Assembly: GCF_030499535.1 (NCBI RefSeq)
Contig: NZ_JASTLB010000004.1
Coordinates: 248,001 to 312,000 of the forward strand
DNA length: 64,000 nt
Direction: 5' to 3'
Source: Streptomyces sp. TG1A-8
Lineage (GTDB): Bacteria > Actinomycetota > Actinomycetes > Streptomycetales > Streptomycetaceae
Below are positions 36,120-44,548 of this stretch, piece after piece; positions within the stretch are counted from its first letter, which is position 1; the number at the start of each line of letters is the position of its first letter. A program made the translations under genes and the position numbers. The notes beneath the pieces are model-generated. The model searched no databases and was not told the DNA's origin. It saw nothing but the letters and a program-made list of their open reading frames with translations.

Positions 36120-36223
36120 TGAGAAGCCGTATTTCAACCGAACATGCTTCCTTGATTTCTGCTGGTCAGGCATGGTTTCGCTCGGGTTGAGGGGGGGGCA
36201 TCGCGGCGTCTTGTGTCCGCTTC

Positions 36224-36775
36224 ATGGTCGAGGGGTGCGCGGTGGCGTCGGTGCTGGGGATGCTGGAGGAGCGGGAGGCGGCTGCCCGGGTGCGGGGGGA
36301 GGGTTTGCGGGAGGAAGCCGCGCGGTTGGCTGAGGTGCTGGAGGCCGCGGAGATCGAGCTGGACCGGCGGGTGATCGCGCGGGAGGAACTGCTCGAGGCC
36401 CTGGCGGTCTCCGCGGCCGAGTCCACCGCCGTGACCACGGCCGAGGCGGGGGAGGAGGCGGCGCCGTCGCTCGCACGGGTGCCGGGCTCGGCGGTGCCGC
36501 CCTGGCGGGAAGGGCCGCCGGTGACGGTTCTGGCGCCGGACTGTCAGCGGATTCTGGGCATCCTGGAGCAGCAGCGATCCACGGGTCACGGGCCGCTTCG
36601 AGCCAAGGAGATCGCGGTGGAGCTGGGCCTTGACGCGACGCCGGCGAAGGTCGAGGCGGTGCGGTCGAAGGCCCGGCGCCTGGCGGAGCGCGGCTGGCTT
36701 CTGCTGGAGGCGTCGGGGGCCTTCAGTGCCGGCCGGCGGCTCGGGGCCGTGCCAGGCGCCGGCTCATCCGCGTGA
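36224..36775 (+). CDS. passenger gene of IS: coiled-coil plus winged-helix-like protein
   Basis: The 183-residue product starts MVEGCAVASVLGMLEEREAA and has a long charged coiled coil (residues about 10-60), a low-complexity linker, and a C-terminal helical domain QRILGILEQQRSTGHGPLRA, KEIAVELGLDATPAKVEAVR, ERGWLLLEASGAFSAG that looks like a winged helix. It lies inside the IS ends, convergent with the transposase and overlapping its 3' end by 53 bases. It might regulate transposition or recognise the ends. No named family was recognised. Confidence 0.65.
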   Translation: MVEGCAVASVLGMLEEREAAARVRGEGLREEAARLAEVLEAAEIELDRRVIAREELLEALAVSAAESTAVTTAEAGEEAAPSLARVPGSAVPPWREGPPVTVLAPDCQRILGILEQQRSTGHGPLRAKEIAVELGLDATPAKVEAVRSKARRLAERGWLLLEASGAFSAGRRLGAVPGAGSSA

Positions 36776-37715
36776 CCATCGACCACCGGATCATCGCCTC
36801 GCTGGCGGCGGGCAGGGTCTCGTAGTCCCGGGCCAGACGACGCGAATGCATCAGCCACGCGAACGTGCGCTCTGCCACCCAGCGCCTGGGCAGCACCACG
36901 AACCCGGTCATGTCGCCGGTGCGCTTGACGATCTCCCAGGTCAGCGCCAGTTTTTGACGGTACCAGTCGACGAGGGAGCCGGTGTAGCCGCCGTCGGCCC
37001 AGACGAGGGTGATGTCGCGGTGCAGGCGGCGCAGCCGGTCCAGCAGGCCCGTGGCGGCGTCCCGGTCGCCGATGTTCGCGGCGGTGACGCAGACGACCAG
37101 GAGCAGACCGAGGGTGTCGGTCACGATGTGCCGTTTGCGGCCCGGCACCTTCTTCCCGCCGTCGTAGCCGCGTGAGGCGGCCGGCACCGTCGCGGCGGCA
37201 CGCACCGACTGTGCGTCGATGATTCCCGCCGTGGGCTCGGCCTCACGGCCTTCGCGCTCACGGACCTTCCCGCGCAGCCGGTCGTGGAACTCTGTGATCA
37301 GCCCGTGCTCGCGCCAGCGGCGGAAGAAGGCGTAAACCCGGCCCCAGCCGGGGAAGTCCGCGGGCATCGCCCGCCAGGAGATCCCGCCCGCGACCAGGTA
37401 ACGGATCGCGTCCAGCAGCTGCCGGTGACAGTAGCCCTCGGGCCGTCCACCCCGCCCCTGGAGCCAGGCCGGCACCGGCAGCAACGGCCCGATGGCCGCC
37501 CACTCCGCGTCCGTCATGTCCGACGGATACCGGCGAACCCGGTCCGGATGATCGGCCGCGTTGCCGTACACGTGCGCGAGGCAATCGCACGACACGGCGG
37601 ACGAGTTGAAGTCAACGGGCTCGGGCGCGTACAACAACGACAACAGGGCCTCCGGGAACCGCTCGGAATGGGACCGCACCCCCGAGCTACCAGGAGGCCC
37701 TGCCTTCATGCGCAT
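36723..37715 (-). CDS. IS5-family (IS1031-type) transposase
   Basis: The frame encodes the N-terminal DUF4096-like part (PSDMTDAEWAAIGPLLPVPA), catalytic Asp in GIIDAQSVRAAATV, Asp in LVWADGGYTGSLVDW and Glu in RRWVAERTFAWLMHSRRLA. The native start is probably near 37517 (MTDAEW) or a little upstream; the frame is open to 37715. Complete and probably functional. Confidence 0.9.
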   Translation of the reverse strand: MRMKAGPPGSSGVRSHSERFPEALLSLLYAPEPVDFNSSAVSCDCLAHVYGNAADHPDRVRRYPSDMTDAEWAAIGPLLPVPAWLQGRGGRPEGYCHRQLLDAIRYLVAGGISWRAMPADFPGWGRVYAFFRRWREHGLITEFHDRLRGKVREREGREAEPTAGIIDAQSVRAAATVPAASRGYDGGKKVPGRKRHIVTDTLGLLLVVCVTAANIGDRDAATGLLDRLRRLHRDITLVWADGGYTGSLVDWYRQKLALTWEIVKRTGDMTGFVVLPRRWVAERTFAWLMHSRRLARDYETLPAASEAMIRWSMVTRMSRRLARPRAAGRH

Positions 37716-37787
37716 ACGGCCGGAAGATCACCCGACCAGGAACTCCGTTCGACCCACACGTTCCAAGATCGGTTGAGATACGGCTTC

Positions 37788-38352
37788 TGAGCGCTTCGGC
37801 GGGTGTCTTCCATCCGAGGGTTTTGCGGGGTCTGTTGTTGAGGGTCGCGGCGGCTGCCCTGAGCGCGTCGGTGACCAGCGAGGTGCGCATGTGGTCGGCG
37901 ATCGACCAGCCCACCAGACGGCGCGGGAAGCAGTCGATCACCGTCGCCGGATACAGGAACTCGCCGTCACCCACCGGCAGGTAGGTGATGGTGCCGACGT
38001 ACTTGGTGTTCGGCGCGCTGGCGGTGAAGTCGCGCCCCAGCAGGTCCGGCACCGGTGTGGCGGACGGTTCGGGCACGGTGGTGACCTGGCGCTTGCGCAG
38101 CCGCAGCCCGGTGATGCCGAACTTCCGCGTGAGCTCTCCGACGCGCTGGTGATTCACGCGTTCACCGTCCTCGCGCAGCTCGGCGGTGATGCGAGGACGA
38201 CCGTAGGTGCCGTCCCACTCGGCATGCACGGCCCTGATCCGCTCGGCAAGTGCCGCGTCCGCCCGCTCACGCGCGGCGCGGGTCGCGCGGCCGGACCGCC
38301 ATTTGTAGAAGCTGGACCGGGCGACCTCCAGCACGGCACACAACCGCTTCAC
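37788..38352 (-). pseudogene. IS3-family OrfB truncated and joined to an IS30-type tail
   Basis: The frame begins MKRLCAVLEVARSSFYKWRS and runs through HTH_21 (WDGTYGRPRITAELREDGER) and the first rve Asp region (NTKYVGTITYLPVGDGEF, where Asp is replaced by Thr-Ile). It switches after ALRAAAAT to NNRPRKTLGWKTPAEALR, the C-terminal end of an IS30 transposase, without frame change. The rest of the rve domain is missing. It is a chimeric scar. Confidence 0.75.
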
Positions 38353-38392
38353 GCCCCAGGCGCGGTGTGGTCCTCAATGAACTGGCAGCGGT

Positions 38393-38734
38393 TCACCAGG
38401 TCATCTCCTGTGCGGAAAACTTCGTCGCCTTGCGCAGGACGTCCCGTTCGGTGGCCAGTTTCCGGTTCTCCTTGCGCACGGCCTTCAGCTCCGTGCGCAG
38501 GGCCGCGATCTCGGCCTCCAGTTCCTGCCTCGTGGCCTCGCTCACCGGGACGTCCTTCGTGTTCGTGTTTGTGGTGCCGCTCTCACCGCGGCGGACCCGC
38601 TCGGCCCGCACCCGGTTGCGCAGCGTCTCCCGGCTGATCCCCAGGTCCTTGCCGATGCCCTCGAAGGTGTGGCTCGGGTCCGACAGGTACAGCGCGACGG
38701 CGTCCGCCTCGAACTCGGGCGAGTAGACCTTCAT
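38393..38734 (-). CDS. IS3-family OrfA
   Basis: The 113-residue product starts MKVYSPEFEADAVALYLSDP, with helix-turn-helix GIGKDLGISRETLRNRVRAE and a long zipper helix (RQELEAEIAALRTELKAVRK). It is intact but its OrfB partner is broken. The element entered an IS6-family gene whose N-terminal part remains at 38779-39120. Confidence 0.88.
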   Translation of the reverse strand: MKVYSPEFEADAVALYLSDPSHTFEGIGKDLGISRETLRNRVRAERVRRGESGTTNTNTKDVPVSEATRQELEAEIAALRTELKAVRKENRKLATERDVLRKATKFSAQEMTW

Positions 38735-38795
38735 CACCGTAAGAGATTCCTCTTCCCCGGCCCCTGGCGGGGCCGGGCTCAGAGGTGTCCACTCC

Positions 38796-39185
38796 TCGGG
38801 GACAGGTCCCGGGCGTTGCCGTCCTGGTCCACAGCCCGCCACAGATACTTCTGCTCGCCGTTGATCTTGATGAAGACTTCGTCGAGGTGCCATGTGTCGC
38901 CGGGCCGGGGACGCCTGCGGCGAAGCCCGTTCGCGTAGGCCTGCCCGAACTTCCGACACCACCGTCGCACGGTCTCGTACGAGACGATCACGCCGCGCCC
39001 GGGCATCAGTTCCCCGACCTCGCGGTAGGACAGCGGGAAGCGGAAGTACAGCCACACGCAGGGGGAGACCACCTCGACCGGGTACCGGTGCCCCTTGTAC
39101 GACGGCGACGTGACCTCCACGGACGACCCCCTCCACCACGATCACCCCGAAGACCATCCCACCCCGCTCACCCAACGTGACAGCG
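38796..39185 (-). pseudogene. IS6-family element, copy B, N-terminal part
   Basis: The transposase begins at 39120 with MEVTSPSYKGHRYPVEVVSP, has the zinc-finger/HTH part (YETVRRWCRKFGQAYANGLR) and the first catalytic Asp in GDTWHLDEVFIKINGEQKYL. It is cut after VDQDGNARDL by the IS3-family element. The outer end cccaacgtgacagcgcc lies near 39170-39185. Confidence 0.85.
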
Positions 39186-39293
39186 CCCGTCGGTGCTTTG
39201 GCCGCAGCCGCATCGTAGTCCCGCTCGGATCCAGGTCCTAGTTGTCCGATGTGCTGCGGCCGTCAGACCGGACGGTCGTGACGGGGGGCGCTG

Positions 39294-39905
39294 TCAGGGA
39301 GTGGTTTCGACGGCTTCGCCTGGATGCGCAGAATGCCGTCGGCGGGCGCGCGAAGCGCGCAGATTCAGGGCGTTGCCGCAGGTCTTCATGTCGTGCCAGA
39401 CGCGGGTGCCGTTGCGTGACCGGTCGTAGAACGCCGCGCCGCAGGCCGGGTTCTTGCACGTCTTCAGTCGGCTCAGAGTGCCGGTGTGGGAGGCTAGCAA
39501 GGTCTCCAGGTGAATCAGTGATGCGACGGCGGCAGCGCCGTCGTCTCGGGGTGCATAGGTCAGGCGGCCGTCGCGGAATGTGATGTCGGCTTCCAGCGGG
39601 TGCGGCGTGCTGTCATCGACATCGCCGGCGAGCCAGCCGCGCATGAGGCTGCGGAGGTCACGGAGCGCGGCCACATCGTCACCGCCGATCGTGATCCGGG
39701 GCGCGGTCCGGCCGGTCTGCTCCTGCCAGGTCCGCAACGCTGAGTCGAGCCATGCCTGCGCCGAGGTCTCGTCGGTCAGGAGGTCAGGGATCGAGGCCGC
39801 GGGCATGCTCGCCGAGTTCAGCAAGTCCTGTACGACGCACAACCCCCCGGGAGCTGCTGCCAAACGGAGGCGCCGGGTGCTCTGGGCGGTGTCGTCACTG
39901 TTCAC
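39294..39905 (-). CDS. ABATE-domain/CGNR zinc-finger protein
   Basis: GTG at 39905 gives a 203-residue protein. The N-terminal two thirds match the stress-linked ABATE domain (GGLCVVQDLLNSASMP, HPLEADITFRDGRLTYAPRD). The C-terminus is a CGNR-type zinc finger: TCKNPACGAAFYDRSRNGTR, WHDMKTCGNALNLRASRARR. Here CGNA replaces CGNR. These proteins are thought to be transcription regulators. It faces an SDR-aldehyde dehydrogenase series across 128 bases and is the best candidate to control it. Confidence 0.85.
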   Translation of the reverse strand: MNSDDTAQSTRRLRLAAAPGGLCVVQDLLNSASMPAASIPDLLTDETSAQAWLDSALRTWQEQTGRTAPRITIGGDDVAALRDLRSLMRGWLAGDVDDSTPHPLEADITFRDGRLTYAPRDDGAAAVASLIHLETLLASHTGTLSRLKTCKNPACGAAFYDRSRNGTRVWHDMKTCGNALNLRASRARRRHSAHPGEAVETTP

Positions 39906-40033
39906 GCTCGCCAGCTTAGCCCACCCCGACGCTACCGTCACGCCATGAGTGCTGTCGCACGACACCTTCATAAGCGTTACGGTGGTGTCATCGTTCGGCG
40001 GTTCACCACGCACCGATCACCCAAGGGACCCCC

Positions 40034-40795
40034 ATGAGCACTGCACTGACCGGCACGACCGCACTCGTCACCGGAGCGAGCGGCGGTATCGGCGCCGCCA
40101 CCGCACTGTCACTGGCTGCCCAAGGCGCGAATGTCGCGCTGGCCGCCCGGCGCAAGGATCGCCTCGACGAACTCGTCGAGCGCATCAAGACCGACGGCGG
40201 CACCGCCCTCGCGATCGAAACCGACATCACCGACCGCGCGCAGGCCACCGCCATGATCGAGCAGACCGTCGCAACCTTCGGCGGCCTGGACACCCTCGTC
40301 AACAACGCCGGAATCATGCTGCTCGGCCCCGCCGAGAGCGCCCCCATCGAGGAATGGGACCGGATGATCGCCCTCAACGTGCAGGGCCTGCTGTATGCCA
40401 CCCACGCCGCACTGCCGTACCTGCTCGCCGCGGCCGTGGGCCCCCGCGCAACAGCCGACATCGTCAACATCAGCTCCCTGGCCGGTCGCGTCCCCATAGC
40501 CGGCTCCGCCGTCTACAGCCTGACCAAGCACGGCGTCGGAGCCTTCACCGAAGCGCTGCGCCAAGAGGTCACCGGCCGCCATGTCCGCGTGTCCCTGATC
40601 GAACCCGGCCCCGTCGCCACCGAACTGTTCACACACATCCGTCCGGAAATCCTGGAAGCAGGCAAGGACGCCTACGCCAACGCCACCCTCCTGCACGCCG
40701 AAGACATCGCCGACACCATCACCTACGTGGTCACCCGCCCCGCACGCGTCGTCATGAGCGAACTGCTCGTCCGCCCCGACGGCAGCCAGTGGTAG
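40034..40795 (+). CDS. SDR-family oxidoreductase
   Basis: The 253-residue classical SDR has cofactor motif LVTGASGGIGAATALSL, structural NNAGIMLLG, and the catalytic Ser-Tyr-Lys as NISSLAGR and YSLTKHGVGAF. NADP preference is suggested by AARRKDRL after the second strand. It is followed by an aldehyde dehydrogenase and a second SDR on the same strand, which suggests an alcohol-to-acid oxidation set. The long alternative frame from 39949 is a shadow. Confidence 0.9.
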   Translation: MSTALTGTTALVTGASGGIGAATALSLAAQGANVALAARRKDRLDELVERIKTDGGTALAIETDITDRAQATAMIEQTVATFGGLDTLVNNAGIMLLGPAESAPIEEWDRMIALNVQGLLYATHAALPYLLAAAVGPRATADIVNISSLAGRVPIAGSAVYSLTKHGVGAFTEALRQEVTGRHVRVSLIEPGPVATELFTHIRPEILEAGKDAYANATLLHAEDIADTITYVVTRPARVVMSELLVRPDGSQW

Positions 40796-40980
40796 ATCCG
40801 GCTCACCACACCCGTGGATGCCGACCGGCAGTGAGCCTGCGCCTGCGAGGCAGTGGCCGACTGAGGCAAGGAGACGCCTTGGGCGATTGCCCCGCGCGCA
40901 GGCAACAAGGACGAACCGTTTTCACCGAAGCAACCGAGCTTTCCAGGGCAGCGCCCACGCGTTTCCCTGGAGGAGGAACG

Positions 40981-42420
40981 ATGACCATCACGCACGACAC
41001 CACCCTGCACCGTCCCCACGTCATGACGATCAACGGCCAACCGGTGGAGGGCACTGCGACGTTCGACGTCGTCGATCCCTCGACCGGTGACGTCTTCGCC
41101 CAGGCACCGGACTGCACGCCCGAACAGCTCGACGCGGCGATGCGGGCCGCACAGCTGGCACAGCCGCCGTGGGCGCAGGACGAGGATGCGCGCCGCAGAG
41201 CGCTCCTCGCCGCCGCCGACCTGCTGGAGGCGCACGCGGACGACCTGGCCCGCATCCTCATCCGCGAGCAGGGCCGCCCCGCCTCCTTCACCGGCGAAAT
41301 GGATCTGGTCGTCGCCTGGCTTCGCTACTTCGGCAACGTCGAGGTGCCCCGCGAGGTGCTCGTCGACAACGACACCGAATTCATCGAGAAGGTCCACAAG
41401 CCGCTCGGCGTCGTCGCTGCGATCGCCCCGTGGAACGCGCCCCTGATGCTCGCCATGTGGAAGATCGCTCCAGCCCTCCGCGCCGGCAACACCGTGGTCC
41501 TGAAGCCCTCGCCCTACACACCGCTGTCCACGCTGGCCATGGGCGAACTGCTCCAGAGCGTCTTTCCGGCCGGTGTGCTCAACGTGGTTTCCGGGCTCGA
41601 CCCGCTGGGCGCTCGCATGGTGGAGCACCCCGTCCCCCGCAAGGTGAGCTTCACCGGCTCCACGGCCACGGGTAAGAAGGTGGCCGCCTCGGCCGCGAAC
41701 AGCCTCAAGCGGATCACACTCGAACTCGGCGGTAACGACCCGGCCATCGTCCTGCCCGACGCCGATCCAGCCGCCATCGCGGACAAATTGTTCTGGGGCG
41801 GCTTCGTCAACAGCGGCCAGATCTGCCTGGCCGTGAAGCGCGTCTACGTGCACAGCACCATCCGCGACCGCCTGGTCGAGGAACTGGCAGCGCGGGCACG
41901 AGCCGCGGTCGTCGGCGACGGTTTCGACCCGCGCACCACCCTCGGCCCGCTGACCAACGCCATGCAGCGCGACAAGGTCGCCCAATTGGTGAGCGCGGCG
42001 ATCGACGACGGAGCGGTCGCGGTCACCGGCGGTGAAGCGCCCTCCGGTCAGGGGTACTTCTACCCCCCGACGATTCTGACGAACGCCAAGGACGGCATGG
42101 CCGTCGTCGACGAGGAACAGTTCGGCCCGGTCATGCCGATCGTCGCGTACGACGACCTCGACGCCGTCATCGAGCAGGTGAACACCTCACCGTTCGGCCT
42201 CACCGCGTCCGTGTGGTCCACCGATCTCGACGCCGCCGCGCGCGTGGCGGCGCAGCTGGACGCCGGTCAGGTCACCATCAACGCCCACGCCAACGGGCTG
42301 CGCCCGTACCTTCCGTTCAGCGGCCACAAGGAGAGCGGCATTGGCGTCGAGAACGCCTTGGAGGGCCTCGCGGAGTACACCAGCACGACGGTCCTGATCC
42401 GCCCGAAGCCCACCAGCTGA
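40981..42420 (+). CDS. aldehyde dehydrogenase
   Basis: ATG at 40981 follows GGAGGA by five bases. The 479-residue enzyme oxidises an aldehyde to its acid with NAD(P). It contains the family signatures IAPWNAPLMLAMWKIAPALR, FTGSTATGKKVA, catalytic Glu in RITLELGGNDPAIVLPDAD and catalytic Cys in NSGQICLAVKRVYVH. Both residues are intact. The reading frame continues open upstream to 39949, but only as an antiphase shadow of the SDR gene. Confidence 0.93.
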   Translation: MTITHDTTLHRPHVMTINGQPVEGTATFDVVDPSTGDVFAQAPDCTPEQLDAAMRAAQLAQPPWAQDEDARRRALLAAADLLEAHADDLARILIREQGRPASFTGEMDLVVAWLRYFGNVEVPREVLVDNDTEFIEKVHKPLGVVAAIAPWNAPLMLAMWKIAPALRAGNTVVLKPSPYTPLSTLAMGELLQSVFPAGVLNVVSGLDPLGARMVEHPVPRKVSFTGSTATGKKVAASAANSLKRITLELGGNDPAIVLPDADPAAIADKLFWGGFVNSGQICLAVKRVYVHSTIRDRLVEELAARARAAVVGDGFDPRTTLGPLTNAMQRDKVAQLVSAAIDDGAVAVTGGEAPSGQGYFYPPTILTNAKDGMAVVDEEQFGPVMPIVAYDDLDAVIEQVNTSPFGLTASVWSTDLDAAARVAAQLDAGQVTINAHANGLRPYLPFSGHKESGIGVENALEGLAEYTSTTVLIRPKPTS

Positions 42421-42486
42421 CCGCATCGCCGTCTAACCCAGCCCTCTTTGGCCCACCGCCTGTCGTCTGCCCGGGCCGAGAGCCGA

Positions 42487-42528
42487 CGCCGCCCCGCCAC
42501 ATCGAGGTGTGGTGGTGGGGGAGCGGCG
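42487..42528 (+). terminator. possible hairpin after aldehyde dehydrogenase
   Basis: CGCCGCCCCGCCACA and TGTGGTGGTGGGGGAGCGGCG pair with a few mismatches around a six-base loop, 67 bases past the stop, followed by an A-rich tract. A moderate candidate only. Confidence 0.35.
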
Positions 42529-42608
42529 CTCACAAAAAACCTCTTGAGCCATCGGTTCGGAACAGGCCGTGCAGGCCTTGCACACGCACAAGCGATCAGG
42601 AGCACATC

Positions 42609-43547
42609 GTGACCACAAACGCCCAGCCCATGAACGCGCAGCCCGCGACCAGCCGTCCTGCCGGCCACGGGGATGTGCGCAGCTGGTTCATCACCGGCGC
42701 CTCGTCGGGTATCGGTCTGGCTCTGGCCCAGGCGGCGGCCGGCAGGGGAGACAACGTCGTGGCGCTGGCCCGCCGCGCCGACGCCCTCACACCTCTGACC
42801 GAGCAATACGGCTCACAGGTGCTGGCGGTTGCGGCCGACGTGCGCATCCCCGAGCAACTGCGTGCCGCGGTCGCGGCAGCCATCCGGGCATTTGGCCGCA
42901 TCGACGTGGTCGCCAATAATGCCGGATACGGCCTGTTCGGCGCGGTCGAGGAGAGCACGGATGCCCAAGCGCGCGGCATCTTCGACACCAACGTCTTCGG
43001 TGTCCTCAACGTCCTGCGCGCCGTCCTACCCGTACTGCGCGCCCAGGGCAGCGGCCACATCCTGCAGGGCTCGTCCTATTACGGACAGACCGCCCACCCC
43101 GGCGTCGGTCTGCTCGCCGCCACCAAGTACGCCGTCGAAGGACTCACCGACGCTCTCACCGGCGAACTCGCCCCCCTGGACATCAAGGTGACCCTCGTCG
43201 AACCCGGCCCCACCGCCACCGCCTTCCTGTCCGCACTCGACGTCGCCGACACCCTCACCGACTACGACCCCACCGTCCGCACCGTCCAGAAGAGCATCGG
43301 CGAACTGCCCGCCACGGCGTTCAACACCACCGAGCGTGTCGCCACCGCCATCCTCACCGCCGTCGACGCCGGCCAGCCGCCCCTGCGCCTGGCCACCGGC
43401 ACCACCGCCGTCAGTGAGATACGCGCAGCGCTCCAAACCCGCCTGGCCGAACTCGACACCTGGGAAACGATCAGCGCTAGCGTCGATACCCCCCCGCCGA
43501 CCACACCGGCCAGGCATGACGCCGACCACTGCGACCTGAGTAGCTGA
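42609..43547 (+). CDS. SDR-family oxidoreductase (second)
   Basis: GTG at 42609 follows AGGAG by six bases. The 312-residue protein has WFITGASSGIGLALAQAAAG, VANNAGYGLFGAVEES, Ser in LQGSSYYGQTAH and YAVEGLTDALTGEL with the preceding TKYAV motif, matching SDRs annotated as short-chain reductases with a C-terminal extension. It lies 188 bases after the aldehyde dehydrogenase, so it could belong to the same unit or have its own promoter. Confidence 0.9.
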   Translation: MTTNAQPMNAQPATSRPAGHGDVRSWFITGASSGIGLALAQAAAGRGDNVVALARRADALTPLTEQYGSQVLAVAADVRIPEQLRAAVAAAIRAFGRIDVVANNAGYGLFGAVEESTDAQARGIFDTNVFGVLNVLRAVLPVLRAQGSGHILQGSSYYGQTAHPGVGLLAATKYAVEGLTDALTGELAPLDIKVTLVEPGPTATAFLSALDVADTLTDYDPTVRTVQKSIGELPATAFNTTERVATAILTAVDAGQPPLRLATGTTAVSEIRAALQTRLAELDTWETISASVDTPPPTTPARHDADHCDLSS

Positions 43548-43596
43548 GGTTCCCCTCCTACTGTGGGGACCGTGACCGGAGGGATAGTTGGGGGTC

Positions 43597-43929
43597 ATGG
43601 CATCCAGGAAGCGCATCTACGACGCTGAGTTCCGTGAGGGAGGGGTACGGATCGTGACGGAGGCCGGGAAGCCGATTTCGGAGGTGGCTGAGGATCTGGG
43701 CATCCACCCGGGGACGCTGCACAGCTGGGTGTCGCGTGTGCGGCGCAGCGGGTCGCCGTCGTCGGACCGGTCGGTGGCCGAGCCGTCGCCCGGCGGTCGT
43801 CTGCGGGGGAGCGAGCGCGCTGAGCTGGAGCGGCTGCGGGCCGGGGCGGGGGAGAAGGACAAGGGCATCCGCGAGCTGGGGGTGGAGCGTGATGTGTGCA
43901 AGCGATTCGTGGCCTTGTGGGTGAAGTAG
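43597..43929 (+). CDS. IS3-family OrfA
   Basis: MASRKRIYDAEFREGGVRIV with helix-turn-helix ISEVAEDLGIHPGTLHSWVS, then a charged helix and GVERDVCKRFVALWVK. The 110-residue product looks complete. The A/G-rich junction with orfB starting at 43896 fits frameshift production of the fusion. Confidence 0.85.
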   Translation: MASRKRIYDAEFREGGVRIVTEAGKPISEVAEDLGIHPGTLHSWVSRVRRSGSPSSDRSVAEPSPGGRLRGSERAELERLRAGAGEKDKGIRELGVERDVCKRFVALWVK

Positions 43930-44548
43930 CTGAGGCGGACCCGGTCGTCGCGGTCGGGGTGATCAGCAACTGCAAGGCCGAGCAGAGGATTTTGTACCGC
44001 ACCGCCTGCCGGGCGCTGGGGGTGTTTGAGTCGTGGTTCTACAAGTGGCGGGATCGTCCGCCGACAGCGCGTGAGGCGCGTCGGCAGCAGTCGGCCGAGG
44101 AGATCGGGGAGATCTTCCACGGCTCGGGCGGCACCTGCGGCTCGCCGAAGGTGTTCATCGAGTTGGCGCGCAGAGGCTGGCGCGTATCGGTGAACACAGT
44201 CGCGAAGGTCATGGCCGAACTCGGGCCGGCCGGAGGGAAGGTGCGCCGCCGCCGGTTGCTGACGAGGCCGGGCAAGCGGCCGGCCGCCCCGGACTTCGTG
44301 CGCCGGGACTTCACCGCCGAGGAGCCCGATCTCGTCTGGGCGGGCGATCTCACCGATATCGAAACCGGCGAGGGCAAGCTGTACTCGGCGACGGTCATCG
44401 ACCTGTTCTCCCGCCACCTGCTCGGCTACGCGATGGCCGAGCGGCACGACGCCGACCTGGTCGTCGCGTCCTTGGACATGGCCGCGGCCACCCGCGGCGG
44501 CGACGTGCGCGGCGTGATCATGCACACGGACAGGGGCAGCGAGGGTGG

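Larger units (their letters stand above)
36123..37787 (-). mobile_element. complete IS1031-type element carrying a passenger gene
   Basis: The 19-bp ends gaagccgtatttcaaccga (36123) and the complement of gaagccgtatctcaaccga (ending 37787) differ at one base. TGA flanks both sides (36120-36122, 37788-37790), the TNA-type 3-bp duplication expected for the IS1031 subgroup of IS5. Inside are a leftward transposase and a rightward coiled-coil/winged-helix gene that converge and overlap. A truncated copy lies at 31576-32276. Confidence 0.85.

Noticed and set aside
39949..42420. Very long open frame that runs through the SDR region into the aldehyde dehydrogenase
   Set aside because: Its first 340 codons are an out-of-frame, Arg/Pro/His-rich shadow of the SDR gene; the dehydrogenase has a good ribosome site at 40981.
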